Assembly (NCBI GenBank): GCA_031550725.1
Contig: JAVBOH010000011.1
Location: forward strand, 1-64,000
Direction of reading: 5' to 3'
DNA from: UBA946 sp031550725
GTDB lineage: Bacteria; Bacillota; Clostridia; Oscillospirales; Ruminococcaceae
Length of the DNA: 64,000 bases
Below the pieces are notes generated by a model. The model saw only the letters and a program-made list of their open reading frames with translations. It was not told where the DNA came from and made no database searches. A program made the position numbers and the translations under genes. Positions 44,638 to 52,318 of this stretch are shown here, piece by piece; the stretch's first letter is position 1, and each line of letters opens with the position of its first letter.

Positions 44638-46091
44638 ACTGAATACTCCACAGGGTCGCAATCATATTCAGCAACAGAAATATCAAGCTCTGGAAAATCC
44701 TCAAGAAAGCGTGATTTAATATATTCAAGCGCAATAACCTCGGTGTGATAATGCCCGCAGTCAAAAAGTGCAAGGTCAGTATTTTTCGCAGTTATCCACT
44801 GGTCATGCTTGACATCACCAGTTATATATGCATCAATCTGAAGTTCAGACGACCTGTGAATATTTGCACCACCTCCGCCTGAACAAAACGCAAGCTTTTT
44901 CAAAATTTTAGTGCTGTCTGTATATCTCACAACAGTGCAGCCAAAGATATTTTTAAGCATAGCAGCCATTTTCGGAGCATTAATATCAATTCCAATTTCA
45001 CATATAATTCCATAACCACGTCCATCTGGATGAATTGACTCTAAAACATCAAGTTTTTTGGATAACATCAGTGGATTTTTCAGCATATCATAAATGATGT
45101 CATTAATACCACCATCAGCCATATCAAGCGGACTGTGAAAACACAAGCATGCTATGTTATTTTTATAGGCAAGACAAGCAGGACTGTCATCCGAAAGTGA
45201 ATACAGCGGGTTAAAAATAACAGGATGATGTGAAATAATAACGTCACATTTTTTGTCAATAGCTTCTTTAACAACAGCCTTTGTTATATCAAGTGCTAAA
45301 AGAATTTTGGTAGCATTCTGATTAAATTTCCCAACTAAAAGTCCGCTGTTATCGCCCTTTTGAAGTATGCTCATAGGTGCAATTTTATTCATTTCTGTAT
45401 AAATATCATTAACGCTAAGCATTGCATTCCCTCCGATTAATTTGTGTAGTTTAAAGCCGAGTGAAATATATGGTGCTGCCTCAATATACTTGCCCGTTTC
45501 ACATAAAGCCTTGCCAATTCGTATAATGCGTTCAATTTGATTTTTAATGTATGCAACAGAATTTTCATCATTAATATCAAGCATACCGATATACTCGAAA
45601 ACCTCTGTGCATTCCGTTTTTTCACCGCTATAAAAAGTATTTATTACGGTATAAAAATGTCTGCCGTCAATAACTGCTTTTTCAGTTTTTATATTAAAGC
45701 CATTTGAACACAGCCATTTTCTCAAAAACTGAGCCTGTGTCATTGGCTGTAAAATCAAGTTTATACCGCTTAGTTCGTCTGTTTTAACAGACAAAATATT
45801 TGCTATAAGTTCGCCGCCCATACCAGCAATAACTATATCAGTTACACCATCAAGCTCAATATTTTCAAGCCCATTGGAAAAAATAGTTTCCGCTTTGTTT
45901 TCAACACCATATTTTTGTAGTGTTAAGCGTGCAGACTCAAGTGGTTTTTCATTTATATCAGCTGCAATTGCAGATTTGCATTTGTTGTTTTTCAAAAGTT
46001 CGGCGACTAAATATGCATGGTCAGTGCCAATATCACATACTTTTTCGCCGTTAACCATATCGGCACACACAGAAAGTCGTTTATCTAGCAT
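44634..46091 (-). CDS. Fused TrmK (tRNA m1A22 methyltransferase) and Nif3-like protein
   Basis: 485 residues from the ATG at 46091 (AGGTGG upstream). The first about 220 residues are TrmK: ADMVNGEKVCDIGTDHAYL, ADINEKPLESARL and IAGMGGELI, which methylate A22 of tRNA. The rest is a Nif3/YqfO protein: LSVNDIYTEMNKIAPMS, then ISHHPVIFNP, HSPLDMADGGIND and TGDVKHDQWIT with the dinuclear metal ligands. In most Firmicutes these are two adjacent genes. Here no stop separates them, but a GGAGGG ribosome site (45429-45434) six bases before an ATG (45422) survives at the join, so Nif3 may also be made alone. Confidence 0.88.
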   Translation of the reverse strand: MLDKRLSVCADMVNGEKVCDIGTDHAYLVAELLKNNKCKSAIAADINEKPLESARLTLQKYGVENKAETIFSNGLENIELDGVTDIVIAGMGGELIANILSVKTDELSGINLILQPMTQAQFLRKWLCSNGFNIKTEKAVIDGRHFYTVINTFYSGEKTECTEVFEYIGMLDINDENSVAYIKNQIERIIRIGKALCETGKYIEAAPYISLGFKLHKLIGGNAMLSVNDIYTEMNKIAPMSILQKGDNSGLLVGKFNQNATKILLALDITKAVVKEAIDKKCDVIISHHPVIFNPLYSLSDDSPACLAYKNNIACLCFHSPLDMADGGINDIIYDMLKNPLMLSKKLDVLESIHPDGRGYGIICEIGIDINAPKMAAMLKNIFGCTVVRYTDSTKILKKLAFCSGGGGANIHRSSELQIDAYITGDVKHDQWITAKNTDLALFDCGHYHTEVIALEYIKSRFLEDFPELDISVAEYDCDPVEYSV

Positions 46092-46122
46092 TAAAAAACC
46101 ACCTATCATTAAGAATAAAACA

Positions 46123-46151
46123 ATATCCGCAAGCATAAGACTTGCGGATAT
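46123..46151 (-). terminator. Terminator of the DUF1858 gene
   Basis: An 11-bp perfect stem, ATATCCGCAAG (46123-46133) with CTTGCGGATAT (46141-46151), is followed on the minus strand by TGTTTTATT. It lies between the DUF1858 gene and the trmK-nif3 gene. Confidence 0.75.
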
Positions 46152-46166
46152 CAAGAACAGATGTGA

Positions 46167-46373
46167 TTACTTAGCAGCAAAATGAGAGTTTAACTTTGCA
46201 ACTAGGTCAGCAGGCTCAACACCATGAACTGCACAAGCCTCAGCAAGTGACTCGCCTCTTGATGCAGGACAACCTAAGCAATGCATTCCCATTTCAAGAA
46301 AGTATGGAGCAGTTTCGGTATCCATATCAAGAATATCACCGATAATCATATCTTCTGTAATTGTAGTACTCAT
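46167..46373 (-). CDS. DUF1858 domain-containing protein
   Basis: 68 residues, one DUF1858 domain. Hallmarks are IIGDILDMDTETAPYFLEMGMHCLGCPASRGE in the middle, with the CxGC cysteine pair (residues about 32-35), and HGVEPADLVAKLN at the end. Such proteins occur alone or joined to hybrid-cluster and redox enzymes in anaerobes and probably bind a metal or sense redox state; the exact role is unknown. The ATG at 46373 is chosen because the earlier in-frame ATG (46385) touches the AAAGGA ribosome site. It has its own transcript, divergent from the rhomboid-like gene. Confidence 0.85.
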   Translation of the reverse strand: MSTTITEDMIIGDILDMDTETAPYFLEMGMHCLGCPASRGESLAEACAVHGVEPADLVAKLNSHFAAK

Positions 46374-46470
46374 AAAATTTTTCATTCCTTTCGATACCTT
46401 TACAGGATGCTTTTGTTAAACAACCTACCATATATTATAACCGATTTTTTCGTGAAATGCAAGAGAGTTA

Positions 46471-46535
46471 TTGCTTTTTTAAACTTATTATGCTATAATG
46501 TTAATAATAATTGATACTGGTAATAATTACCAGTA
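46471..46535 (+). promoter_or_regulatory. Promoter with a downstream palindromic operator
   Basis: TTGCTT (46471-46476) and a perfect TATAAT (46494-46499) are 17 bases apart. A 21-base palindrome with 10-base arms TACTGGTAAT (46515-46524) and ATTACCAGTA (46526-46535) lies about 10-30 bases after the expected start of transcription, a position suited to a repressor. Confidence 0.6.
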
Positions 46536-46570
46536 TAGAAGCAGAGGAATTAATATAAAGGAGTGGTCTT

Positions 46571-47263
46571 TTGAAAGGTCGTAATTTATTAAATAAAATG
46601 GAACTAAAGCTTGGTAAGTTTGCAATTCCGAACTTAATGCTTTATATTGTAATAGGTATGGGTGTTATGTTTGCTTTTGATTATCTTTTTCCGGATATGT
46701 ATTTGATGCAATATATTTTATTTGACAGGGATTTGATTTTTAAGGGACAAGTCTGGAGAGCTATCAGCTTTATACTTATGCCTACAAATTCAGGTACATC
46801 TATGGTCGGTCCGTTTTTTATGGTTATTGCTATGTATTTTTACTGGATGTGCGGTACACAGCTTGAGCATCAGTGGGGAACATTCAAGTTTAATGTTTTT
46901 TACTTTTCAGGAATGTTAGGTGCAATGATAGGTGGATTTATAACTGGCTATACAACAAGCTATTATCTTAATTTGTCATTGTTTTTAGCGTTTGCTATTC
47001 TTTATCCGAATGTTGAGTTCAGGCTGTTTTTTATATTACCAATCAAAGCAAAATATATAGCATATGTTGATGCAGCATATATTCTGCTGTCACTTATTAT
47101 TTTACCATTCCACTATAAGCTTATTATTCTGCTTGCATTAATAAATATAATTCTTTTCTTCGGCAAGGGTTTTTATGATAAAATCAAGTTCAAGATGAAA
47201 TTCCGAAAAGCAAGACGTAATTTTAATAAGCAGATGACATATCGTGATGACGACGAGGATTAA
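46571..47263 (+). CDS. Rhomboid-like membrane protein, probably without protease activity
   Basis: 230 residues with five or six membrane helices. The layout resembles rhomboid proteins: a first helix, then GQVWRAISFILMP (similar to the WR motif), a polar loop with CGTQLEHQWG, and a glycine-rich helix FSGMLGAMIGGFITG. The catalytic GxSG is not seen where expected (GAMIG), so it is likely an inactive rhomboid relative. The start TTG at 46571 is seven bases after AAAGGAG; the next ATG at 46598 has no ribosome site. The C terminus is strongly basic. It stands alone between a regulated promoter and a terminator. Confidence 0.65.
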   Translation: MKGRNLLNKMELKLGKFAIPNLMLYIVIGMGVMFAFDYLFPDMYLMQYILFDRDLIFKGQVWRAISFILMPTNSGTSMVGPFFMVIAMYFYWMCGTQLEHQWGTFKFNVFYFSGMLGAMIGGFITGYTTSYYLNLSLFLAFAILYPNVEFRLFFILPIKAKYIAYVDAAYILLSLIILPFHYKLIILLALINIILFFGKGFYDKIKFKMKFRKARRNFNKQMTYRDDDED

Positions 47264-47286
47264 CCTATAATTCGACAGCAAATTCT

Positions 47287-47317
47287 AAAAACCACCTTAA
47301 AAACAGGTGGTTTTTTT
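47287..47317 (+). terminator. Terminator of the rhomboid-like gene
   Basis: An 11-bp stem, AAAAACCACCT (47287-47297) with AGGTGGTTTTT (47305-47315), is followed by more T residues. Confidence 0.9.
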
Positions 47318-47478
47318 GCATACATTGGTAAAACAGCAGAATTAATACGATAAAATTGTGTATATTGGTGATTGAAAAATATTCCAATATACTATATAAT
47401 AAAATTATATGTGTTTAGGATAATAAATGAAGGGCGGTACAAGCTTATGCCACGGCAAAACAAGGCATGGGTATAAAT

Positions 47479-48693
47479 ATGGACTTTACAAGTAAACAGC
47501 TTTTGAAAATGATCGGGGTATTTATTTTAGTTATATCTGTTGTTATAGTTATAAAAAATAATACTATTGAAAACATAGCCACTGACGATATTTATAACAA
47601 TTCACAGGTAACGGTTATTCCAATGAATAATTATGATGATTTTCAATTTGATGAGGATATCATAATAAATGAAAATATAGATGATAATATCGTTTCGTAT
47701 AACGCATCATTCAGCGAGGAAAATCTGTACAATATTTCAGTTAATGCTTTACCAGAATTATTTATACCGAAAATAGCGGCATCTAGTGTTGTATCAGCCA
47801 CAACACCAATTGAAACCGAAATTACAACACAAAAAACATATATAGTGAGCAGGGCAGCAAAAAAATATGATAAAAATTCAATTTATATTGATATAAGAAC
47901 GATTTTGCAGCTGCCAGAGCTTCCTGTCGGGTGCGAGGCAACATCACTCACAATGGTGCTTAATTATTATGGATTTAAAGCTGAAAAAACTGATGTAGCT
48001 ATGAACTACTTGCCGCAAAGCAAGTATTATTTGGAAAAGGACGGCAAGGTTTACATAAACAATTATAATAACTTTTTCTTTGGTGACCCATTCGGAAAGG
48101 GTTATGGCTGCTATTCAAAATGTATTGTAAATACTGCTAATAAATATATTTCTGCAAACGGCGGCGGATATAAAGCAAAGAATATTTCTGATTCAAGCAT
48201 CAGTGATTTGCTTTCATATGTTGCTAAGGGAACTCCTGTTATTTGCTGGGGTACTGTTAATATGGAAGAACCTTTTTATACACAAAAGTTTTATGACATA
48301 AAGACAGACGAAGATATCACATGGACTGCAAGAGAGCATTGCTTTGTTTTGGTTGGATTTAATCTCAAAGACAGAACTGTTACTATAAATGACCCATTAG
48401 CAGGAATTGTTACTCATGACTTGGATTTGTTTGCCACTAGATATTCACAGCTGCAAAAAAATGCTGTAATTATTGAGAAAAACGATAAAAAAGCAAAGAC
48501 TGCTGCCACTACTGAAAGCTTGACATCAAAAACTAAAAAGCAAACTACTTTAGTAACGGATGTCGATGCTGATACAACAACCACAAAGAAAAAATCAACT
48601 GCAACTTCTGCGGCTGATGATACAGCTGCTTCGAAATCTACTGTAAAATCATCAACAGTGAAAACAACAGCACAGGTTACTTCTGCACCTTAG
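47479..48693 (+). CDS. Secreted or membrane-anchored C39-like peptidase
   Basis: 404 residues. One membrane helix at about residues 9-27 serves as signal anchor, followed by an acidic linker. The C39_2 peptidase domain has the catalytic cysteine C152 in LPELPVGCEATSLTMVLNYYG, the histidine H287 in AREHCFVLVGFN and aspartate in NDPLAG. The C terminus (about 60 residues) is rich in Thr, Ser, Lys and Ala and may interact with the wall. A ten-codon frame (47447-47476) with a good AGGGCGG ribosome site ends two bases before this ATG, so translation may be coupled or the N terminus frameshifted; ATG 47467 is another start. Confidence 0.75.
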   Translation: MDFTSKQLLKMIGVFILVISVVIVIKNNTIENIATDDIYNNSQVTVIPMNNYDDFQFDEDIIINENIDDNIVSYNASFSEENLYNISVNALPELFIPKIAASSVVSATTPIETEITTQKTYIVSRAAKKYDKNSIYIDIRTILQLPELPVGCEATSLTMVLNYYGFKAEKTDVAMNYLPQSKYYLEKDGKVYINNYNNFFFGDPFGKGYGCYSKCIVNTANKYISANGGGYKAKNISDSSISDLLSYVAKGTPVICWGTVNMEEPFYTQKFYDIKTDEDITWTAREHCFVLVGFNLKDRTVTINDPLAGIVTHDLDLFATRYSQLQKNAVIIEKNDKKAKTAATTESLTSKTKKQTTLVTDVDADTTTTKKKSTATSAADDTAASKSTVKSSTVKTTAQVTSAP

Positions 48694-48821
48694 TTGAGGA
48701 TTAATTTTACATATTAACGGTCAATTCACATAGGGTCACCCAATTATTATATATTTCTTATTCAAAGATGGACTTATATGCTATTTTTGAATAAAATTAC
48801 AGCTCAATTATAAAAATTGTG

Positions 48822-48858
48822 TGAAAACGCTTGCAACTTTCATAAATAATGGTATAAT
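48822..48858 (+). promoter_or_regulatory. yajC promoter with overlapping cre-like site
   Basis: TTGCAA (48831-48836) and perfect TATAAT (48853-48858) are 16 bases apart. TGAAAACGCTTGCA (48822-48835) matches the catabolite control (cre) pattern TGNAANCGNWWNCA and overlaps the -35. A CcpA-type repressor could block it. The overlap may also be chance. Confidence 0.5.
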
Positions 48859-48925
48859 AGTATAGTTAGTTAAATTACGTGTGCAGATTTTGAAATAATT
48901 TGCATTAAAATTTGGGAGGATATTA

Positions 48926-49294
48926 ATGTTTTATAGTTTTATTAATGTTGTTTTAGCTGCCGCTGATGCTGGTGAAGATGCAGCTGGTGTAAGTGGCTTT
49001 GGTATGGGTTATACCATTTTTATGTTTGTTTTGATGATTGTTTTACTATACTTTGTTATTTTGCGTCCACAGAAGAAAAAGGAAAAGGATCAGAAAAATC
49101 TTCGTGAAAATCTTCAGGTTGGTGATGTTGTTACAACTATTGGCGGTATCACAGGTATAGTTGTTAGAAAAACTGAGGATACTGTCGTTATCGAAACTGG
49201 GGGCGACAAGAGCAAAATCCGTGTAAAAATCTGGGCAATTTCCGAAAACGAAACTGTTCATGACGAAGTTGAAACTGTTAGCAAAAAGAAATAA
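48926..49294 (+). CDS. yajC: Preprotein translocase subunit YajC
   Basis: 122 residues. A single membrane helix (about residues 29-50, with YTIFMFVLMIVLLYFVILRPQKKKEKD in part) is followed by the conserved QVGDVVTTIGGITGIVVRKTEDTVVIETG segment of YajC. It assists the SecDF-YajC complex in protein export. GGGAGG lies eight bases before the ATG. The usual partners secD and secF are not in this window. It is followed by a strong terminator. Confidence 0.92.
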   Translation: MFYSFINVVLAAADAGEDAAGVSGFGMGYTIFMFVLMIVLLYFVILRPQKKKEKDQKNLRENLQVGDVVTTIGGITGIVVRKTEDTVVIETGGDKSKIRVKIWAISENETVHDEVETVSKKK

Positions 49295-49313
49295 TTAATT
49301 TTATTGAATATTT

Positions 49314-49373
49314 CCCCCTCTTGCAGAATATGCTTTAATATTACTAAGCATATTCTGCAAGAGGGGGATTTTT
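49314..49373 (+). terminator. 22-bp terminator stem that contains the next gene's ribosome site
   Basis: Bases 49314-49335 pair perfectly with 49346-49367, followed by ATTTTTT. The 3' arm ends in GAGGGGG, which is also the only ribosome site for the ATG at 49375. Thus full read-through RNA would hide that site. Confidence 0.85.
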
Positions 49374-49374
49374 T

Positions 49375-49776
49375 ATGCGCAGAAGAACTGTCAATTCGGT
49401 ACGTCATGATAAAATTATACTGGTACTATCAGGAGTGCTTTCCTGTGTAGGTGCAATTTGTCTTTCTACATTGTTTTTTTCACTTATTGCTGCAAACTTA
49501 GATTTATCGGACGGTATTATAAATGTAATGTCAAGTGTTTCGCTTTGTGCAGGATGCCTTGCAGGTGGATATACCGTTGCAAAACGCAGACGAAAAAACG
49601 GACTTCTCACAGGTGTCATCTGCGGTATTATTATTTTTTTCGCTGTACTCTTTGCAGGAATTGTATTTGTCAGAGTATTTACTTTAATGGGATTTATTAC
49701 TAAATTTGTTATTATAATCGCCTGCGCTGCAATCGGAGGTGTGATTGGGGTTAATTCCACGCTAAGAATTCGTTAA
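49375..49776 (+). CDS. TIGR04086 family membrane protein
   Basis: 133 residues with four membrane helices: about 15-37, 48-66, 77-97 and 105-125. The layout with SLCAGCLAGGYTVAKRRRKNGLLTG in the middle and the final GGVIGVNSTLR matches TIGR04086, a family found near the SCIFF peptide and yajC in Clostridia. Its function is unknown. The ribosome site GAGGGGG is inside the terminator stem upstream, so expression probably needs unfolding or is low. No separate promoter is visible between yajC and this gene. Confidence 0.85.
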   Translation: MRRRTVNSVRHDKIILVLSGVLSCVGAICLSTLFFSLIAANLDLSDGIINVMSSVSLCAGCLAGGYTVAKRRRKNGLLTGVICGIIIFFAVLFAGIVFVRVFTLMGFITKFVIIIACAAIGGVIGVNSTLRIR

Positions 49777-49784
49777 TTTGCCTA

Positions 49785-49813
49785 TTGCTTTTTGTAAAAA
49801 AATGTGATATAAT
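49785..49813 (+). promoter_or_regulatory. Promoter of the SCIFF gene
   Basis: TTGCTT (49785-49790) and a perfect TATAAT (49808-49813) with a 17-base spacer, about 35 bases before the SCIFF start codon. Confidence 0.75.
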
Positions 49814-49848
49814 GATTTTAACAAATTATTTTATTGGAGGAGTTAGAG

Positions 49849-49986
49849 ATGAAGCACATTAAGACTATCAATAAAGCTAATCTTAAGAAAACTGCTGAAA
49901 AGGGTGGCTGCGGCAAATGTCAGGCATCTTGTCAGTCTGCTTGCAAGACATCTTGTACTGTTGCTAACCAGAAGTGCGAAAAGTAA
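49849..49986 (+). CDS. SCIFF peptide (six cysteines in forty-five residues)
   Basis: 45 residues, opening MKHIKTINKANLKKTA. The cysteines are at 21, 24, 28, 32, 36 and 43. This is the ranthipeptide precursor conserved across Clostridia. In the studied Clostridium thermocellum relative a thioether is made from Cys32 to Thr37; both residues are present here. GGAGGAG lies about nine bases before the ATG. Own promoter upstream, and a terminator between it and its maturase, so the peptide is likely made in excess. Roles in population behaviour have been reported for related peptides; this is not shown here. Confidence 0.95.
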   Translation: MKHIKTINKANLKKTAEKGGCGKCQASCQSACKTSCTVANQKCEK

Positions 49987-50029
49987 GATTTACTTATTTG
50001 CATAACATCCGTTTTTAAAGAGAAAAAAG

Positions 50030-50069
50030 AAGTGAATGGGACATTTAATGTCCCTTAAACACTTTTTTA
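50030..50069 (+). terminator. Terminator between SCIFF and its maturase
   Basis: AAGTG/CACTT outer arms (50030-50034, 50060-50064) and GGGACAT/ATGTCCC inner arms (50038-50044, 50048-50054), then TTTTTT. A second hairpin, ATCCCAA/TTGGGAT (50088-50094, 50115-50121), with TTTCTTG follows. Confidence 0.75.
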
Positions 50070-50173
50070 GAAAAAGTCACACTTATTATCCCAAAGGTTG
50101 CCGTTACGACAAGCTTGGGATTTTCTTGTTTTATGACATATTATGACATTTTATGACTTTTCAAAATAATGAC

Positions 50174-50202
50174 TTGTTTAATTCATTAAATGATATTATA
50201 AT
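50174..50202 (+). promoter_or_regulatory. Promoter of the SCIFF maturase gene
   Basis: TTGTTT (50174-50179) and a perfect TATAAT (50197-50202), 17 bases apart, about 45 bases before the maturase start. Together with the terminator upstream it gives the enzyme its own transcript. Confidence 0.65.
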
Positions 50203-50249
50203 TATATATATGATTAAAAACACTGGAATTTAAAAGGAGATTTTTTATT

Positions 50250-51623
50250 ATGATACATAAATATAAACTGAATGGTTTTAACATAGTGCTTGACGTCAAC
50301 AGCGGCGGCGTTCATATTGTGGACGAGCTTACTTATGACTTGCTCGACAACGTTCAGCCGCCTTTTGAGAATAAATGTCCTGAACGTGTTATTGAAAAGC
50401 TAATGCGTTTTTATAGTGAGGAGGAAATAATTTCTTGCTATAATGAGGTTATCGAGCTTTATGGCGATGAAATTCTTTTTTCCAACGATGATTACGAGAA
50501 ATTTGCAAAGTATTCCGTTGTTTCACCTGTAAAAGCTATGTGTCTGCTTGTTGAACAGGATTGCAACCTAAGATGTGAATATTGCTTTGCAGGTACTGGT
50601 GATTATGGCACAGGTCACAGAATGCATATGGATTTTGAAACTGGTAAAAAGGCACTTGATTTCCTGCTTGAAAATTCGGGTGACCGTCAAAATCTTGAGC
50701 TTGATTTTTTTGGCGGCGAGCCGTTGATGAACTTTGATGTTGTTAAACAGCTTGTTGAATATGGACGTTCAAAAGAAAAGGAATATAACAAAAAATTCCG
50801 TTTTACTATCACTACCAACGGCGTTTTGCTTGATGAAGCTAAAATGGATTTTATCAATAAGGAAATTTCTAATGTTGTGCTTTCTGTTGACGGACGCAAA
50901 GAGGTTAATGACCGTGTCAGAAAACGTGTTGACGGAAGTGGTTGTTATGATAGAATTATGCCTGCATTTAAGCAGCTTGCTAAGAAGCGTGGATATGAAA
51001 ATTATTATGTCCGTGGCACATTTACTAAGTATAACCCTGATTTTGCCAATGATGTTTACCACCTTTATGATGAGGGTTTTGACCAGATTTCCGTTGAGCC
51101 TGTAATAGGTGATCCATCATCTCCATATGCATTGACACAGTGTGACTTACCTAAAATTTTTTCTGAGTATGAACTGCTTGCGAAAAAGATGCTTGTCAGC
51201 GAGAAAAAGGGTAAGAAATTTAACTTTTTCCACTTCATGCTTGATTTGGATCAAGGTCCTTGCGCTATAAAGCGTTTAAGAGGCTGCGGCAGCGGCAATG
51301 AATACGTTGCTGTAACTCCTGACGGTGATATTTATCCTTGTCACCAGTTTGTCGGAGTGAATGAATATCTCATGGGTAATCTAAATGATGGCACCTTCAA
51401 CACTGATATGAAAAAAGAGTTTGCTGACGCACATATTTACACTAAAGAGGACTGCAGAAAGTGCTGGGCAAAGTTCTATTGCAGCGGCGGATGTAATGCA
51501 AACAACTATATTTACAATAAAGATATCAACTCCCCTCACAAGCTTTCCTGCGAAATTCAGAAAAAGCGTCTTGAATGCGCAATTATGATGAAAGCTGCAA
51601 AGGCTGAAGAAGAATTTGAATAA
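50250..51623 (+). CDS. SCIFF radical SAM maturase (thioether-forming)
   Basis: 457 residues, as in the TIGR03974 family. The N-terminal about 90 residues contain the peptide-binding region (VHIVDELTYDLLD). The radical SAM cluster motif is C105, C109 and C112 in CNLRCEYCF. GGEPL follows. The C-terminal SPASM part has GCGSGNEYVAVTPDGDIYPCHQF and CRKCWAKFYCSGGC for two further iron-sulfur clusters. It joins SCIFF cysteines to acceptor residues through thioethers. AAAAGGAG stands 12 bases before the ATG. Confidence 0.96.
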   Translation: MIHKYKLNGFNIVLDVNSGGVHIVDELTYDLLDNVQPPFENKCPERVIEKLMRFYSEEEIISCYNEVIELYGDEILFSNDDYEKFAKYSVVSPVKAMCLLVEQDCNLRCEYCFAGTGDYGTGHRMHMDFETGKKALDFLLENSGDRQNLELDFFGGEPLMNFDVVKQLVEYGRSKEKEYNKKFRFTITTNGVLLDEAKMDFINKEISNVVLSVDGRKEVNDRVRKRVDGSGCYDRIMPAFKQLAKKRGYENYYVRGTFTKYNPDFANDVYHLYDEGFDQISVEPVIGDPSSPYALTQCDLPKIFSEYELLAKKMLVSEKKGKKFNFFHFMLDLDQGPCAIKRLRGCGSGNEYVAVTPDGDIYPCHQFVGVNEYLMGNLNDGTFNTDMKKEFADAHIYTKEDCRKCWAKFYCSGGCNANNYIYNKDINSPHKLSCEIQKKRLECAIMMKAAKAEEEFE

Positions 51624-51656
51624 GTTTTCCATGTACTTTTATTTGAGGAATAATTT

Positions 51657-52169
51657 ATGCGCTTAAAAGCAGATACCAAAGAAAAAAAATTAAAAATTAA
51701 ACAGCTTAATCAAGAAATTGCCAATATGAAAAAGGATAACTACGAAATTTTTTATAAATCCGAGTTTGAAAATAAAAAAAGTAAGATAAACCTCAAAAAC
51801 AAATTTAACGTTATTATATCTCTTTTTATCTTGAGCTTTTGTATTTTTTCAGTTTCTTTGTTAATGCTGTTTAGCTCAATAACATCCGGCGGTATGTTTA
51901 TTGGTACTTATATCGTTCCAAACAGCGTTCTGACGATACCTTTCCTTGTCGGACTTTTGTTTATTTTCATTATGAAAGACAGAACTGTTCCTATAATTAT
52001 AGCTGCATTCGGAATTGCTTTTATCGCATTTTCACTGGCACTCAGCAAAGAAGTATCATTTTTAACACGTCCTGTTCGGGAATATGTTTTAATTTCCTTG
52101 GGTATCTTTATTGGTGCTGTATCTTATGGTATTTTGTTGTTTTTTAAAATTCATCGGTTAAAAAAATAA
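51657..52169 (+). CDS. Unknown membrane protein with an N-terminal coiled coil
   Basis: 170 residues. Residues 1-48 are strongly charged and helical (Lys/Glu heptads such as KEKKLKIKQLNQEIANMKKD), predicted coiled coil. Four membrane helices follow at about 55-75, 83-103, 108-125 and 140-163, and the protein ends HRLKK. I do not recognise the family. It starts 33 bases after the maturase stop with TTGAGGAA nearby and no promoter between, so it is probably cotranscribed. A role in export or sensing of the mature peptide is possible but only by association. Confidence 0.6.
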   Translation: MRLKADTKEKKLKIKQLNQEIANMKKDNYEIFYKSEFENKKSKINLKNKFNVIISLFILSFCIFSVSLLMLFSSITSGGMFIGTYIVPNSVLTIPFLVGLLFIFIMKDRTVPIIIAAFGIAFIAFSLALSKEVSFLTRPVREYVLISLGIFIGAVSYGILLFFKIHRLKK

Positions 52170-52172
52170 ATT

Positions 52173-52260
52173 AGGGTTGCTGTATGAGAATTCTCATGCA
52201 TCAACCCTCAGTTTGTAGAAAAACCCCTAATTTCGCAAGAAATTGGGGGTTGATTTTGTA
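52173..52260 (+). other. Two consecutive hairpins after the maturase operon
   Basis: First: AGGGTTG (52173-52179) with CAACCCT (52202-52208), enclosing the palindrome ATGAGAATTCTCAT (52184-52197). Second: AACCCC plus TAATTTC pairing with GAAATT and GGGGGTT (52222-52252), followed by GATTTTG. The second could end transcription. Confidence 0.6.
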
Positions 52261-52318
52261 ATCAAGTAAAAATCGCAAAGAAAACACCTAAAAAGTCAAT
52301 AGGGTATGAGTTCCTACC

